From contig NZ_CP061497.1 in the NCBI RefSeq assembly GCF_014678725.1, positions 1,876,001 through 1,940,000 of the forward strand: a stretch of 64,000 bases of DNA, given 5' to 3'. Positions within the stretch are counted from its first letter, which is position 1. Each line of letters opens with the position of its first letter. This document shows positions 47,742 to 56,390 of this stretch, piece by piece. The notes under the pieces are model-generated. The model ran no database searches. It saw nothing but the letters and a program-made list of their open reading frames with translations, and had not been told where the DNA came from. The position numbers and the translations under genes were made by a program. This stretch comes from Thermomonas sp. XSG (GTDB taxonomy: Bacteria; Pseudomonadota; Gammaproteobacteria; Xanthomonadales; Xanthomonadaceae).

Positions 47742-48449
47742 ATGATCGTCGAACGCCCTGCCGGCGCCCGCGGCGAAGTGGACATGGGGTGGCTGCACAG
47801 CCACCACACGTTCTCGTTCGGGCATTACTACGACCCGGCGTGGATGGGCTTCGGCGTCCTGCGCGTGATCAACGACGACACCGTCGCCGCCGGCGGCGGG
47901 TTCGCCCCGCATCGCCACGCCAACATGGAAATCATCAGCGTGGTCCTGGACGGCGCGCTGGCGCACAAGGACAGCGCCGGCAACGCCGGCGTGATCCGCG
48001 CTGGCGACGTGCAGTGGATGAGCGCCGGCCACGGCATCGAGCACAGCGAATACAACGGCTCGGATGCCGCGCCGGTGCACTTCCTGCAGATCTGGATCCA
48101 GCCGGCGCGGCTCAACCACGCGCCGGCCTACGACCAGAAGCACTTCGCGCCGGACGCGCGGCGCGGACGCTGGGTGTTGCTGGCCTCGCCGGATGGCGCC
48201 GACGGCAGCATCGGCATTCGCCAGGACGCCAGCCTGCGCGCCACCCGCCTGCTGCCGGGCGACGCGCTGGAAGCGGCGCTGGATCCGGCGCGCCGCTACT
48301 GGCTGCATGTGGCCATCGGCGAGGTTGCGGTGGGCGAGCGCGTGCTCGCCGCCGGCGATGCGCTGGGACTGTCCGAAGAGGGTGGTGCGCTGGCACTGCG
48401 CGGTCTTGCTGAAACCAGCGACGTGCTGCTGTTCGATCTCCCCGCATGA
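47742..48449 (+). CDS. pirin family protein (YhhW-like quercetinase)
   Basis: A 235-residue bicupin. The metal ligands are exactly those of E. coli YhhW: His57 and His59 (APHRHANME), His101 and Glu103 (GIEHSE). YhhW shows quercetin 2,3-dioxygenase activity in vitro; other pirins act as regulators or redox sensors. The start lies four bases after the YceI stop. The closing hairpin seven bases past the stop could act as terminator or repeat. Natural substrate unknown. Confidence 0.92.
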   Translation: MIVERPAGARGEVDMGWLHSHHTFSFGHYYDPAWMGFGVLRVINDDTVAAGGGFAPHRHANMEIISVVLDGALAHKDSAGNAGVIRAGDVQWMSAGHGIEHSEYNGSDAAPVHFLQIWIQPARLNHAPAYDQKHFAPDARRGRWVLLASPDGADGSIGIRQDASLRATRLLPGDALEAALDPARRYWLHVAIGEVAVGERVLAAGDALGLSEEGGALALRGLAETSDVLLFDLPA

Positions 48450-48455
48450 CCGTGC

Positions 48456-48485
48456 CCGCCATCCCCGCGACAGCGGGGATGGCGG
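48456..48485. repeat. 13-bp perfect hairpin (REP-like)
   Basis: CCGCCATCCCCGC (48456-48468), loop GACA, and GCGGGGATGGCGG (48473-48485) form a perfect 13-base stem. The core ATCCCCGCgnnnGCGGGGAT matches the type of short palindrome common between genes in Xanthomonads. It lies seven bases after the pirin stop and has no T run, so it is a repeat first and a terminator at most second. Confidence 0.6.
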
Positions 48486-48530
48486 ATGCGCGCTAAACTG
48501 GCCGGGTTCCCGCAACCCGTTGCATTCGCC

Positions 48531-48734
48531 ATGGCACAGCCCGCTTCGCCCGCCCCCGCGTCCGCCCGCGCCCAGCAGACCTACGAGGTGCATCGCGCCG
48601 AGTTGCCGCTGAGCTGCCCGCTGCCGTCGATGGCGGTGTGGAACGAGCATCCGCGGGTGTACCTGTCGATTGTCGAGGATGGCGGGCGCAGCCAGTGCCC
48701 GTACTGCGGCAGCGTCTACGTCCTCGTCGACTGA
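48531..48734 (+). CDS. small zinc-finger protein (zf-CHCC type)
   Basis: A 67-residue protein with a zinc-binding pattern: Cys in LPLSCPLPS, His in NEHPRVYL, and Cys-x-x-Cys in SQCPYCGSVYVL. The layout C-x9-H-x14-C-x2-C and length match the zf-CHCC family, whose eukaryotic members are a small subunit of respiratory complex I. In bacteria the function is unknown. ATG 48531 is preferred over the upstream 48486 because the latter lies against the hairpin. It precedes the glycosyltransferase gene by 16 bases. Confidence 0.8.
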   Translation: MAQPASPAPASARAQQTYEVHRAELPLSCPLPSMAVWNEHPRVYLSIVEDGGRSQCPYCGSVYVLVD

Positions 48735-48750
48735 GCCCGCGGCGCCCGCG

Positions 48751-49857
48751 ATGCGCCGCCTGACCGTGGTGCAGCTGCTGCCGGCGCTGGAAGCCGGCGG
48801 CGTCGAACGTTCCACCCTGGAAATCGCCGATGCGCTGGTGCGCGCTGGGCATCGCGCCGTGGTCGTGTCCGCCGGCGGCCGGCTGCTGCCGCAGCTGCAG
48901 GCGCTGGGCGCCGAGCACGTGCTGCTGCCGATCGGGCGCAAATCGCCGCTGGTCCTCCGTCATCTGCCGGCGTTGCGGCGGGTGCTGCGTGGTGCCGACA
49001 TCGTGCATGCGCGCTCGCGGTTGCCGGCCTGGCTGGGCTGGATGGCGCTGCGTGGAATCCATGCCGGTCGGCCGCATTTCGTCACCACCGCACACGGACT
49101 CAATTCGCCGTCGCGCTACAGCGCGATCATGACCCGCGGCGAGCGCGTGGTCTGCGTGTCGCGCACGGTGCGGGACTACCTGCTGCGCCATTACCCCAAG
49201 GTCGATCCGGCGCGGCTGGTGGTGGTTCCGCGCGGCATCGACCCGGCCGCGTTCCCGCCCGCGCCGCTACCGGACCGCGCCGCGCGTGCGCAGGTCGCGG
49301 CGCTGCATCCGCAGCTTGGGGGGGATGGGCCGATGCTGCTGCTGCCGGGCCGCGGTACGCGCCTGAAGGGCCATGCCGACGCTATCGGCCTGCTGGCGGC
49401 GCTGCGCGCAGAAGGCGCGGATGCACGGCTGTGGATGCCCGGCGCGCTCCAGGCCGGCCGCGAGGACTACGTCACGGAACTGTCGGGGCTGGCGCGCGCC
49501 GCTGGCGTGGAGGCGATGCTGGCGATGACCGCGCCGACCGCGGCCATCGCGCAGGCCTACGCGGCCTGCGACCTGGTGCTGCAGCTGTCGCGCAAACCGG
49601 AGGCGTTCGGGCGCACGGTGGTCGAAGCGCTGGCGGTGGGCCGGCCGGTGTTGGGCTGGGCGCATGGTGGCGTTGGTGAGCTGCTGGCCGAACTGCAGCC
49701 GGCGGGCGCGGTCGCGCCCTTCGACGCCGGCCAGCTTGCCGCGCGCGCGTGCGCGCTGCTGGCTGCACCACCATCGCCGCCAGCGGCGATGCCCTATACC
49801 CTGCAGGCGATGCAGGAGGCGACCTTGACGCTGTACCGGACGATGGTGGACGCATGA
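48751..49857 (+). CDS. glycosyltransferase family 4 (LPS core type)
   Basis: A 368-residue GT-B enzyme. The N-terminal VVQLLPALEAGGVERSTLEI is the acceptor-domain glycine loop of GT4 enzymes such as WaaG-like core transferases. The middle VTTAHGLNSPSRYSAIM and RLVVVPRGIDPAAF follow, and the nucleotide-sugar site shows RKPEAFGRTVVEALAVGRPV (E-x7-E pattern). It probably adds a sugar to the LPS core. The following WaaL-like gene overlaps by four bases (ATGA), giving a shared unit with the LpxL-type and WaaA genes nearby. Confidence 0.85.
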   Translation: MRRLTVVQLLPALEAGGVERSTLEIADALVRAGHRAVVVSAGGRLLPQLQALGAEHVLLPIGRKSPLVLRHLPALRRVLRGADIVHARSRLPAWLGWMALRGIHAGRPHFVTTAHGLNSPSRYSAIMTRGERVVCVSRTVRDYLLRHYPKVDPARLVVVPRGIDPAAFPPAPLPDRAARAQVAALHPQLGGDGPMLLLPGRGTRLKGHADAIGLLAALRAEGADARLWMPGALQAGREDYVTELSGLARAAGVEAMLAMTAPTAAIAQAYAACDLVLQLSRKPEAFGRTVVEALAVGRPVLGWAHGGVGELLAELQPAGAVAPFDAGQLAARACALLAAPPSPPAAMPYTLQAMQEATLTLYRTMVDA

Positions 49858-51176
49858 ACGCACAGACGATGCAGCCCGGCGGCCTGGCCGAATGGCGCTG
49901 GGCGCCTGCCTGGGTCCTGACCTTCGTGGCCCTGTGGCCGGCGCGCGGGATTGCCGAGGCGGTGCTGGTGCTGGGCGCGCTGGCCGGCCTGGTGCGGCTG
50001 GTCGGCAGCCGCTTCCGCGGCGGCGGTGCGCTGCTTAGCGGGCCGGCGTGGGCGCTGACGTCGGTGCTGTTCGCCGCCTATTGGCTGCCCGAACTCATCG
50101 CCGCGATCGACGCACGCGATCGCCTACACGCCTTCAGCGAGGTGCTGACCGACCTGCGTTACCTGCCGTTCCTGTGGGTCGCCGCGGCGGCCGTCGCCAG
50201 CGAGGCAGGCCGCCGCCGCACCTTCGGTGGCCTGGCGGTCATCGCGCTGGCATGGACGCTGGACGCGCTGGTCGAGGCGGGCACCGGCACCAGCCCGCTG
50301 TTCTGGCTGCTGGACCAGGCCAAGCATGCGGTCAGTGGCCACGGCATGTGCACCGCCGGCGAAGCGGAGGCGGCGGACCGCCTGGCGGGCGTGCTGGGGC
50401 CCTGCAACCTCAAGCTGGGCATCGTGCTGGCCAGCCTGTCGCCGTTCGCGCTGGCGGCAGCGCGGCAGCGGCTGGGCCAGCTGGGCTGGCTGGCCGCGGC
50501 GTCGGCGATCGGGCTGGTGGTGATCCTGGCAGGCTCGCGGGCCTCATGGCTGACCTACGGGCTGGTGCTGCTGTGGACCGGCTGGCGCGCGCTCGGCTGG
50601 CGCAAGCTGATGGCGGTGTTCGTGGCCGGTGCGCTGATGCTGGTGGCGGCCAATGCGCTGTCGCCGCAGGTGCGCGAGCGTGTGCAGCGCACCACGCTGG
50701 CGCTGACCGCGCAGCCGGATGGCGTGGACGCTGCGCTGTCCGGGCGCGGCCGGATCTGGTCGGCGGCACTGTGCATGGTGCGCGAGCATCCGCTCAATGG
50801 CGTCGGTCCGCGCGCCTTCCGCGATGAGTTCCCCGCCTGCGACCCGCAACCGGGCAAACCGGCGGCCTGGGGCACCGGCGCCGCCTTCCATGCTCACCAG
50901 ATCGTGCTGGAAGTGCTCAGCGAAACCGGCATCATCGGCCTGTTGTTGTGGCTGGCCGGCGCCGCGCTGGGCTGGCGCGCCTGGTGCTATGCCGATGCCG
51001 GTGCGCGCGAACGCGCGCGTCCGGCGATGCTGGCGCTGGCGGTCAGCGTGTTTCCGCTCAATACCCATCTGGCCGCGTATTCGACCTTCTGGGGCAGCGT
51101 GCTGCTGCTGCTGGCGGCCCTGTACGCCGGCAGCCTGTGGGGCCGCGAGGCGCCGGCGGTGCCGCCTCAGTCGTAG
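49854..51176 (+). CDS. O-antigen ligase family protein (WaaL-like)
   Basis: A 440-residue polytopic membrane protein with 10-12 helices. A large periplasmic loop (about 295-375) holds SGRGRIWSAALCMVREHPLNGVGP and later FHAHQIVLEVLSETG. The R-x-x-x-W and H-x-N/G-x-G features resemble Wzy/WaaL-type polymerases and ligases, which join O-antigen to the lipid A core or polymerise repeats. The order after a GT4 gene and before lipid A genes supports an LPS role. The last ten bases overlap convergent lpxL-like gene. The exact activity is inferred. Confidence 0.78.
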   Translation: MNAQTMQPGGLAEWRWAPAWVLTFVALWPARGIAEAVLVLGALAGLVRLVGSRFRGGGALLSGPAWALTSVLFAAYWLPELIAAIDARDRLHAFSEVLTDLRYLPFLWVAAAAVASEAGRRRTFGGLAVIALAWTLDALVEAGTGTSPLFWLLDQAKHAVSGHGMCTAGEAEAADRLAGVLGPCNLKLGIVLASLSPFALAAARQRLGQLGWLAAASAIGLVVILAGSRASWLTYGLVLLWTGWRALGWRKLMAVFVAGALMLVAANALSPQVRERVQRTTLALTAQPDGVDAALSGRGRIWSAALCMVREHPLNGVGPRAFRDEFPACDPQPGKPAAWGTGAAFHAHQIVLEVLSETGIIGLLLWLAGAALGWRAWCYADAGARERARPAMLALAVSVFPLNTHLAAYSTFWGSVLLLLAALYAGSLWGREAPAVPPQS

Positions 51177-52075
51177 CGCGAGCGCCCGTCCGGCTGGCGC
51201 TTGAAGCGCCGGTGCAGCCACAGGTACTGGCTGGGCGCCTGCCGCACCATCGCCTCGATCGCCGCATTGACCGCGGCGGTGTCGGCCACCGCATCGTCGG
51301 TGGGGAACGGCGACAGCGGCTGGCCCACCTGCAGCACGTAGTCCGCGCCCTCGCGGCGGTGGAAGAACGGCACCACCGCGCAGCCGGTCATGCGTGCGAA
51401 CTGGTGGGTGGCGGTGATGGTGGCGGCGGGAATGCCGAAGAACGGCGCGAACACGGTGTCCTTGCCGCGCATGTCCTGGTCGGGCGCGTACCAGAGCACG
51501 CCGCCGCGCTTGAGGTGGCGGATGGCCGCGCGGGTATCGCCGTTGCCGAACATCGCGCTGGCATAGCGCAGGCGGCCGCGCAGCACCGCCCATTCCATCA
51601 CCGGACTGCGGTGCTTGCGGTACATGCCGGCCAGCGGCACGTGGTCGCACAGCAGGCGGCCGCACAATTCCAGGGTCATGAAGTGCCCGGACACCAGCAG
51701 CACGCCGCGGCCTTCGGCCTGCAGGCGCTGGAGGATCTCCAAGCCCTCGATGCGGGCGCTGGCGCGCATCGGCGCGACCTCGCCCCACCAGGCGCGGGCG
51801 AATTCGAACAGGCCGATGCCGACGTCGCGGAAGTTGGCGCGCAGCAGCGCTTCGCGCGCGGGGCCATCCAGTTCCGGCAGGCATAGCGCGAGGTTGGTGC
51901 GCGCGGCCTCGCGCCGGTCCGGCAGCAGGCGCAGTGCCAGCCAGCCGACCGCGGCGCCCATGGCGCGCTGCAGTCCCCAGGGCAGGCGCGCCAGCGCCAT
52001 GCACAGGCCAACGCCCAGCCAGACCGGCCAGTGGCGCGGGGCGAACGACGGGCGGTCGGGTGGAGTCGAAGTCAT
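51167..52075 (-). CDS. lpxL: lipid A biosynthesis lauroyl/myristoyl acyltransferase (LpxL/HtrB family)
   Basis: A 302-residue inner-membrane acyltransferase. It adds a secondary acyl chain to Kdo2-lipid IVA from acyl-ACP. The catalytic H-x4-E is SGHFMTLE (His131, Glu136). Other family marks are PDQDMRGKDTVFAPFFG and ATHQFARMTGCAVVP. One N-terminal membrane anchor lies near residues 17-35. The length matches LpxL/LpxM (about 305). It is divergent from waaA (80 bases) and converges with the ligase gene. Which of LpxL, LpxM or LpxP it equals cannot be told. Confidence 0.88.
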   Translation of the reverse strand: MTSTPPDRPSFAPRHWPVWLGVGLCMALARLPWGLQRAMGAAVGWLALRLLPDRREAARTNLALCLPELDGPAREALLRANFRDVGIGLFEFARAWWGEVAPMRASARIEGLEILQRLQAEGRGVLLVSGHFMTLELCGRLLCDHVPLAGMYRKHRSPVMEWAVLRGRLRYASAMFGNGDTRAAIRHLKRGGVLWYAPDQDMRGKDTVFAPFFGIPAATITATHQFARMTGCAVVPFFHRREGADYVLQVGQPLSPFPTDDAVADTAAVNAAIEAMVRQAPSQYLWLHRRFKRQPDGRSRYD

Positions 52076-52155
52076 GCGGGGATTCTAGTGCGTGATGCGT
52101 TGCCGCGGCCTGCGCGCATGGCCGCGGATGCGGCGGCTTCGCTATCCTGTACGGC

Positions 52156-53487
52156 ATGCAGGCCGATCTCACCGAACGCGTGCTGCGCGGCCTGTATTCG
52201 GCCGCGCTGTACCTGCTTGTGCCGATCACGCTGTACCACCTGGTCTGGCGCGGCTTCCGCCAACGTGCCTACCTGCAGCGCTGGGACGAGCGCTACGCCA
52301 GTTATCCCGAAACAGTGCCCGCGGCGCCGCTGTGGCTGCACGCGGTGTCGGTGGGCGAGGTCAACGCCGCGGCGCCGCTGGTGAACCGGCTGCGCGCGCT
52401 GCGCCCCGACCTGCAGCTGGTGGTCACCACCATCACCCCCACCGGCTCCGAACGGGTGCGCGCGCTGTGGGGCGATGCGGTCACCCACGTGTACCTGCCG
52501 TATGACCTGCCCGGCGCGGTGGGGCGCTTCCTCGACCGCTTCCAGCCGGTGATGGCGCTGATCGTGGAAACCGAACTGTGGCCGAACCTGTTGTTCGGCT
52601 GCCGCGACCGCGGTATTCCCACCTACATCCTCAACGCGCGGTTGTCGGCGCGCTCGCTGCGCGGCTACCGCGTGCTCGGGCCGCTGATCCGGCGCGCGCT
52701 GGGCAGCGTGCACCGGGTGGCCGCGCAGTCCGAGGATGATGCGCGCCGGTTCCTCGAGCTGGGCGCGCTGCCCGAGCGCATGCAGGTCACCGGTAACCTG
52801 AAGTTCGACATGGCGGCGGTGGACAGCGGTGCCTTCGTCGATGAATTCCAGGCAGCGCTGGGTGTGGCGCGGCCAGTATGGATCGCCGCCAGCACCCACG
52901 AGGACGAGGAGGCCCCGGTGCTCAGCGCCCATCGTGCGCTGCGCGGGAGCCATCCCGACGCGCTGCTGCTGTGGGCACCGCGACATCCGGAACGCTTCCG
53001 CGCCGCAGTGCAGGGCGCGCGTGATGCCGGCTTCGCGGTGGCTTCGCGCAGCGAGGAGGGCTGGCCGGGGGCGGAAACCGGGGTGTTCGTGATCGACACC
53101 CTCGGGGAACTGCTGCGCTTCTATGCCTGCGCCCAGGTGGCCTTCGTCGGCGGCAGCCTGCAGGCGATCGGCGGGCACAACCTGCTGGAGCCTGCGGCCA
53201 CCGGCACCGCCATCCTCACCGGCCCGCACCTGCACAATTTCGCCGACATCGCGCGGCGCCTGCGCGAGGCGGGCGCGATGCGGATCGTCGCCGATGCGCC
53301 GGCGCTGGCCGCTTCGCTGCGCACGCTGTTCGACGATGCCGGCGCACGCCGGCAGCTGGCCGCCAACGCGGCGCGGCTGCTGGAAGACGGGCGCGGCGCG
53401 CTGGCGCGCACGCTGGCGATGATCGAGCCAGCGTTGCCGGCGGCCGGCCCCGCAAACGGAAAGAGCGGGGCAAGCCCCGCTCTCTGA
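52156..53487 (+). CDS. waaA: 3-deoxy-D-manno-octulosonic acid transferase WaaA (KdtA)
   Basis: A 443-residue GT30 enzyme. It transfers one or two Kdo units from CMP-Kdo to lipid IVA at the cytoplasmic side of the inner membrane. The N-terminal membrane anchor is followed by LHAVSVGEVNAAAPLV with the catalytic Glu68. Further conserved text is VVTTITPTGSERV, VETELWPNLLFGC, and the CMP-binding FVGGSLQAIGGHNLLEPAA (about 331-349). The last residues (SGASPAL) are encoded inside a strong hairpin that ends the gene. Confidence 0.93.
   Translation: MQADLTERVLRGLYSAALYLLVPITLYHLVWRGFRQRAYLQRWDERYASYPETVPAAPLWLHAVSVGEVNAAAPLVNRLRALRPDLQLVVTTITPTGSERVRALWGDAVTHVYLPYDLPGAVGRFLDRFQPVMALIVETELWPNLLFGCRDRGIPTYILNARLSARSLRGYRVLGPLIRRALGSVHRVAAQSEDDARRFLELGALPERMQVTGNLKFDMAAVDSGAFVDEFQAALGVARPVWIAASTHEDEEAPVLSAHRALRGSHPDALLLWAPRHPERFRAAVQGARDAGFAVASRSEEGWPGAETGVFVIDTLGELLRFYACAQVAFVGGSLQAIGGHNLLEPAATGTAILTGPHLHNFADIARRLREAGAMRIVADAPALAASLRTLFDDAGARRQLAANAARLLEDGRGALARTLAMIEPALPAAGPANGKSGASPAL
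53462..53483. terminator. bidirectional-type hairpin between waaA and tolC
   Basis: AGAGCGGGGC and GCCCCGCTCT pair perfectly around AA. On the minus strand it is followed by TTCCGTTT, so it best serves tolC. On the plus strand it lies inside the last codons of waaA and has no T run. Confidence 0.65.
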
Positions 53488-53513
53488 TCCGCCGCCGTTG
53501 TGTCAGGCCGGAC

Positions 53514-54845
53514 TCAGCGCGCCGCCAGGGTCTGGTCGAGGGCCTTGTCGGTGGTCAGCAGGCGGTTGATGTCCTCGACGTCGGAGACGTCCAGCGTGCC
53601 GGCCGACTGTTCCAGCAGCAGCCGGCTCTGCAGGAAGTTGTACTTGGCCTGGGCATAGGCCTGCTGCGCGGAGAACAGGGTGCGCTGGTTGTTCAGCACG
53701 TCCAGCACGGTGCGCGTGCCGACTTCCAGGCCGACCTGCGAGGCGTCGTAGGCGCTCTGCGCGGACACCAGCGCCAGCCGGCGCGCTTCCACTTCGCTGA
53801 TGCCCGCCACCACCGCCTGGTAGGCGCCGCGGGTGCTGCGCTCGATCGCGCGGCGGCTCTGCTCCACCGCGTCGGCGGCGCCGTCGCGCTGGGCCAGCGC
53901 GGTGCGCACGCCGGACTGGGTGGCGCCGCCGGCGAAGATCGGGATGTTCAGGGTCACGCCGACGCTGGTATTGGCCTTGTTCTCACCAATGAAGGCCGGG
54001 TTGTCGTACAGGCCGGGGATCGCCTTGCCATAGGTCGCCTGCAGGCCGAGCGTGGGGTAGTGGCCGGCGCGCGCGGTCTTGACGCCGGCCTGGGCCACTT
54101 CCAGGTTGGCTTCCTGCGCCTTCAGCGAGGGGTTGTTGGACAACGCGTCGCCGACGAAAGCCTCGACGCCCTTCTCCGCGGGCAGCGCCGGCTTGAAGTC
54201 ATCCGGCAGGCCCTTGAGGTTGGCGACCGGGGCGCCAGTGATTTCCACCAGCGCCTGGTAGGCATCGCGCACCGCGTTGCGGGCGAGGATGGTGCTGGCG
54301 CGCGCGCCGTCGTACTGGGCGCGGGCTTCGTGCACGTCGGTGATCGGCGCCAGGCCCACTTCCAGGCGCTTGCTGGCGAAATCGAACTGTTTCTTCAGCG
54401 CGGCTTCCGCGGCTTCCGCGGCGGCCAGCGTTTCCAGCTGGACCAGCACGTTGAAGTAGGCGGCGGAGGTGCGGGTGATCAGGTTCTGGCCCGCGGCTTC
54501 CAGGTTGTAGCCGCCGGCGCGGTCCTGCGCCTTGGCGCCCTGCAGGGCGGTGTAGTTGCCGAAGTTGAACAGCGACTGGTTGAGGCTGAGGCCCCAGCTG
54601 CCATTGCTGGAATCGCCGTTGCCGCGATCGACCCGGTTGCTGCTCACGGAGCCGCCGATGCCCGGCAGCAGGTTGGCGCGGGCCTGCACCGGCCGCTCGG
54701 CGGCGACGGCGCGGGTGGATTCCGCGGCGGCGTACTGGGGGTCGCTGCTGCGCGCGTTCTGGTAGCTCTGCAGCAGGTCGTCTGCCTGCGCCGCAGCCGG
54801 CAGCAGGACGAGGGCAAGGGCGAGGGCGAGCGGGCGACGCGACAT
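53514..54845 (-). CDS. tolC: TolC family outer membrane channel
   Basis: A 443-residue outer membrane factor with a signal peptide (MSRRPLALALALVLLPAAAQA). Two internal repeats carry the TolC helical pattern, with ARSSDPQYAAAES near the start and GLEVGTRTVLDVLNNQRTLFSAQQ in the second half. It forms the trimeric outer-membrane tunnel for efflux pumps and type I secretion. It lies downstream of pcm on the same strand; an RND pump with its own adaptor follows upstream of the operon. It is probably the outer component of that pump. Confidence 0.93.
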   Translation of the reverse strand: MSRRPLALALALVLLPAAAQADDLLQSYQNARSSDPQYAAAESTRAVAAERPVQARANLLPGIGGSVSSNRVDRGNGDSSNGSWGLSLNQSLFNFGNYTALQGAKAQDRAGGYNLEAAGQNLITRTSAAYFNVLVQLETLAAAEAAEAALKKQFDFASKRLEVGLAPITDVHEARAQYDGARASTILARNAVRDAYQALVEITGAPVANLKGLPDDFKPALPAEKGVEAFVGDALSNNPSLKAQEANLEVAQAGVKTARAGHYPTLGLQATYGKAIPGLYDNPAFIGENKANTSVGVTLNIPIFAGGATQSGVRTALAQRDGAADAVEQSRRAIERSTRGAYQAVVAGISEVEARRLALVSAQSAYDASQVGLEVGTRTVLDVLNNQRTLFSAQQAYAQAKYNFLQSRLLLEQSAGTLDVSDVEDINRLLTTDKALDQTLAAR

Positions 54846-54863
54846 GGAGGGATCCTTGGCGGA

Positions 54864-55517
54864 TTACAGGGTGAACGCAGGCACCGGTTCGGCGCCTGCA
54901 AGGTAGGGGAGGTCGGTTTCAAACAACGATTCGACGCGGCTGCCGTTGACCGTGCGGTGCACCAGCGCCGCATCCATCGCCGGCGAGCGGCCGTGCACCA
55001 CGAACATGCGGCCGCCCGGGTTGAGCCATTCGACGAAACGCGCCGGGATGCTGGCCACCGCTGCGCCGACGCAGATCACGTCGAAGCTGCGGCCCGGGTT
55101 CCAGTCGAAGGCGTCGGCGGCGCGCACCGTGGCGTTGCCGAAGCCCTGCGCCGCCAGCCGCGCCTGCGCGGCCTCGGCGAGGTCTGGATGGCGCTCGATG
55201 GCGACCACTTCGCGCGCCAGCCGGGCCAGGCAGGCGGTCAGGTAGCCGCTGCCGGCGCCGATCTCCAGCACGCTCTCGGTCGCGGTGGGCAGCAGTGCCT
55301 GCAGGATCCGGCCTTCCAGCACCGGCTTCAGCATGGTTTCACCGTGGCCAACAGGAAGAGCGGTGTCGGCATACGCCAGCCCGCGCAGCGATTCGGCGAC
55401 GAAGGCCTCGCGCGGCATCCGCGCCAGCGTGTCGAGCACGCGGACATCCAGCACGTCCCAGGGACGGATCTGCTGTTCCACCATGTTTTCACGGGCGCGG
55501 GCGAAGTCGATGCTCAT
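54864..55517 (-). CDS. pcm: protein-L-isoaspartate O-methyltransferase family protein
   Basis: A 217-residue SAM-dependent methyltransferase of the Pcm family. It has MVEQQIRPWDVLDVRVLDTL at the N-terminus and the SAM loop VLEIGAGSGYLTACLA (about 83-98). The classical repair enzymes start further upstream and keep an active-site Ser in a PYS-type motif; this shorter group (often listed as PcmA-like) lies next to tolC in Xanthomonadaceae. Whether it repairs isoaspartate is therefore uncertain. It precedes tolC by 18 bases, an apparent operon. Confidence 0.8.
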   Translation of the reverse strand: MSIDFARARENMVEQQIRPWDVLDVRVLDTLARMPREAFVAESLRGLAYADTALPVGHGETMLKPVLEGRILQALLPTATESVLEIGAGSGYLTACLARLAREVVAIERHPDLAEAAQARLAAQGFGNATVRAADAFDWNPGRSFDVICVGAAVASIPARFVEWLNPGGRMFVVHGRSPAMDAALVHRTVNGSRVESLFETDLPYLAGAEPVPAFTL

Positions 55518-55664
55518 GCGGGGATAAATCCGTTGCGGGGAACCGGGCATTGTAGTACCGCCAGCCCCGGTCTGGCGGGCAGTCTGGCCGTACCGGTACA
55601 CCAGCACGCAGTGCCGGAAGTCACCGCCACCAAGGGCAGGGCGGGGCTTCGTTCAGCCTGCCGG

Positions 55665-56309
55665 TCAGCGTTTCGCATAGGCGCGCAGGAACAGCTCCAC
55701 CACGCCGGCGACGTGCTCCTGCGGGGTGTCGTGGCGGCCGCTGCAGCAGTAGCCGAACACCGCCTGCGCGTGTGGCTCGCCCTTGAGCAGGGTGAAGAAC
55801 TGGCTGGCGGCGCGGGCGGGATCCTCGATCTCCAGCTCGCCTGCGGCGATGCGCCGCTCCAGCAGCGCGGTGAAGCTGTTCTGCACGCGTTGCGGTCCGG
55901 CTTCCCAGAACACCGCCGGCATGTGGCTGCCGGTGATCTGCGGCGAGCACAGGATGCGATGCCCGGCGATCGCCTCGGGGGTCATGATCATCGCGAAGAA
56001 CGCCTCGCCGATATCGATCAGGCGCTCGCGCAGCGGCACCCCGGGGTGCGGTTCGAACAGCCGGGTGGGCATTCCCTGTTCGCAGTGCGCGCGCACCGCC
56101 TCCGCGAACAGCCGGTCCTTGTCGCCGAAATGGCTGTAGACGGTGAGCTTGGATACTCCGGCCTCGGCCGCGATCTGGTCCATGCTGACGCCGTCGAACC
56201 CCTGCAGCACGAACAGGCGCTTGGCGGCGTCCAGGATCGCCGCGCGCTTGGCCAGATCTTTCGGTCGGCCGGGACCAGCGGGCTTGCACTGGGGGGTGTT
56301 GCGGATCAT
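55665..56309 (-). CDS. TetR/AcrR family repressor
   Basis: A 214-residue regulator. The N-terminal helix-turn-helix runs AILDAAKRLFVLQGFDGVSM followed by DQIAAEAGVSKLTVYSHFG (about residues 24-62). The C-terminal ligand/dimer domain ends with VVELFLRAYAKR and belongs to the AcrR-type pump regulators. It is divergent from the adaptor-pump genes, 81 bases apart, the classic layout for a repressor of efflux; it probably controls that promoter and its own. The ligand is unknown. Confidence 0.9.
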   Translation of the reverse strand: MIRNTPQCKPAGPGRPKDLAKRAAILDAAKRLFVLQGFDGVSMDQIAAEAGVSKLTVYSHFGDKDRLFAEAVRAHCEQGMPTRLFEPHPGVPLRERLIDIGEAFFAMIMTPEAIAGHRILCSPQITGSHMPAVFWEAGPQRVQNSFTALLERRIAAGELEIEDPARAASQFFTLLKGEPHAQAVFGYCCSGRHDTPQEHVAGVVELFLRAYAKR

Positions 56310-56390
56310 GCCGTGGATAGTGGACTGCGGAGTTTGGCAACTATACCATACCCGCCAGTTCAATATAGAGCGCAAGCCGACGGAGCGGGC
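56310..56390. promoter_or_regulatory. divergent promoter region between TetR and the efflux adaptor
   Basis: An AT-enriched 81-base gap holding TTGGCA near 56334 and AATATAGA near 56372 on the plus strand, with TTGAAC near 56364 on the minus strand. The spacings do not give a single clear pair of hexamers, and no clean palindrome was visible. The TetR-type operator should lie here, but I cannot point to it. Confidence 0.4.

Noticed and set aside
55558..55578. Hairpin CCGCCAG/CTGGCGG between pcm and tetR as a terminator
   Set aside because: Only seven base pairs and no T run on either strand; chance pairing in GC-rich DNA is likely.
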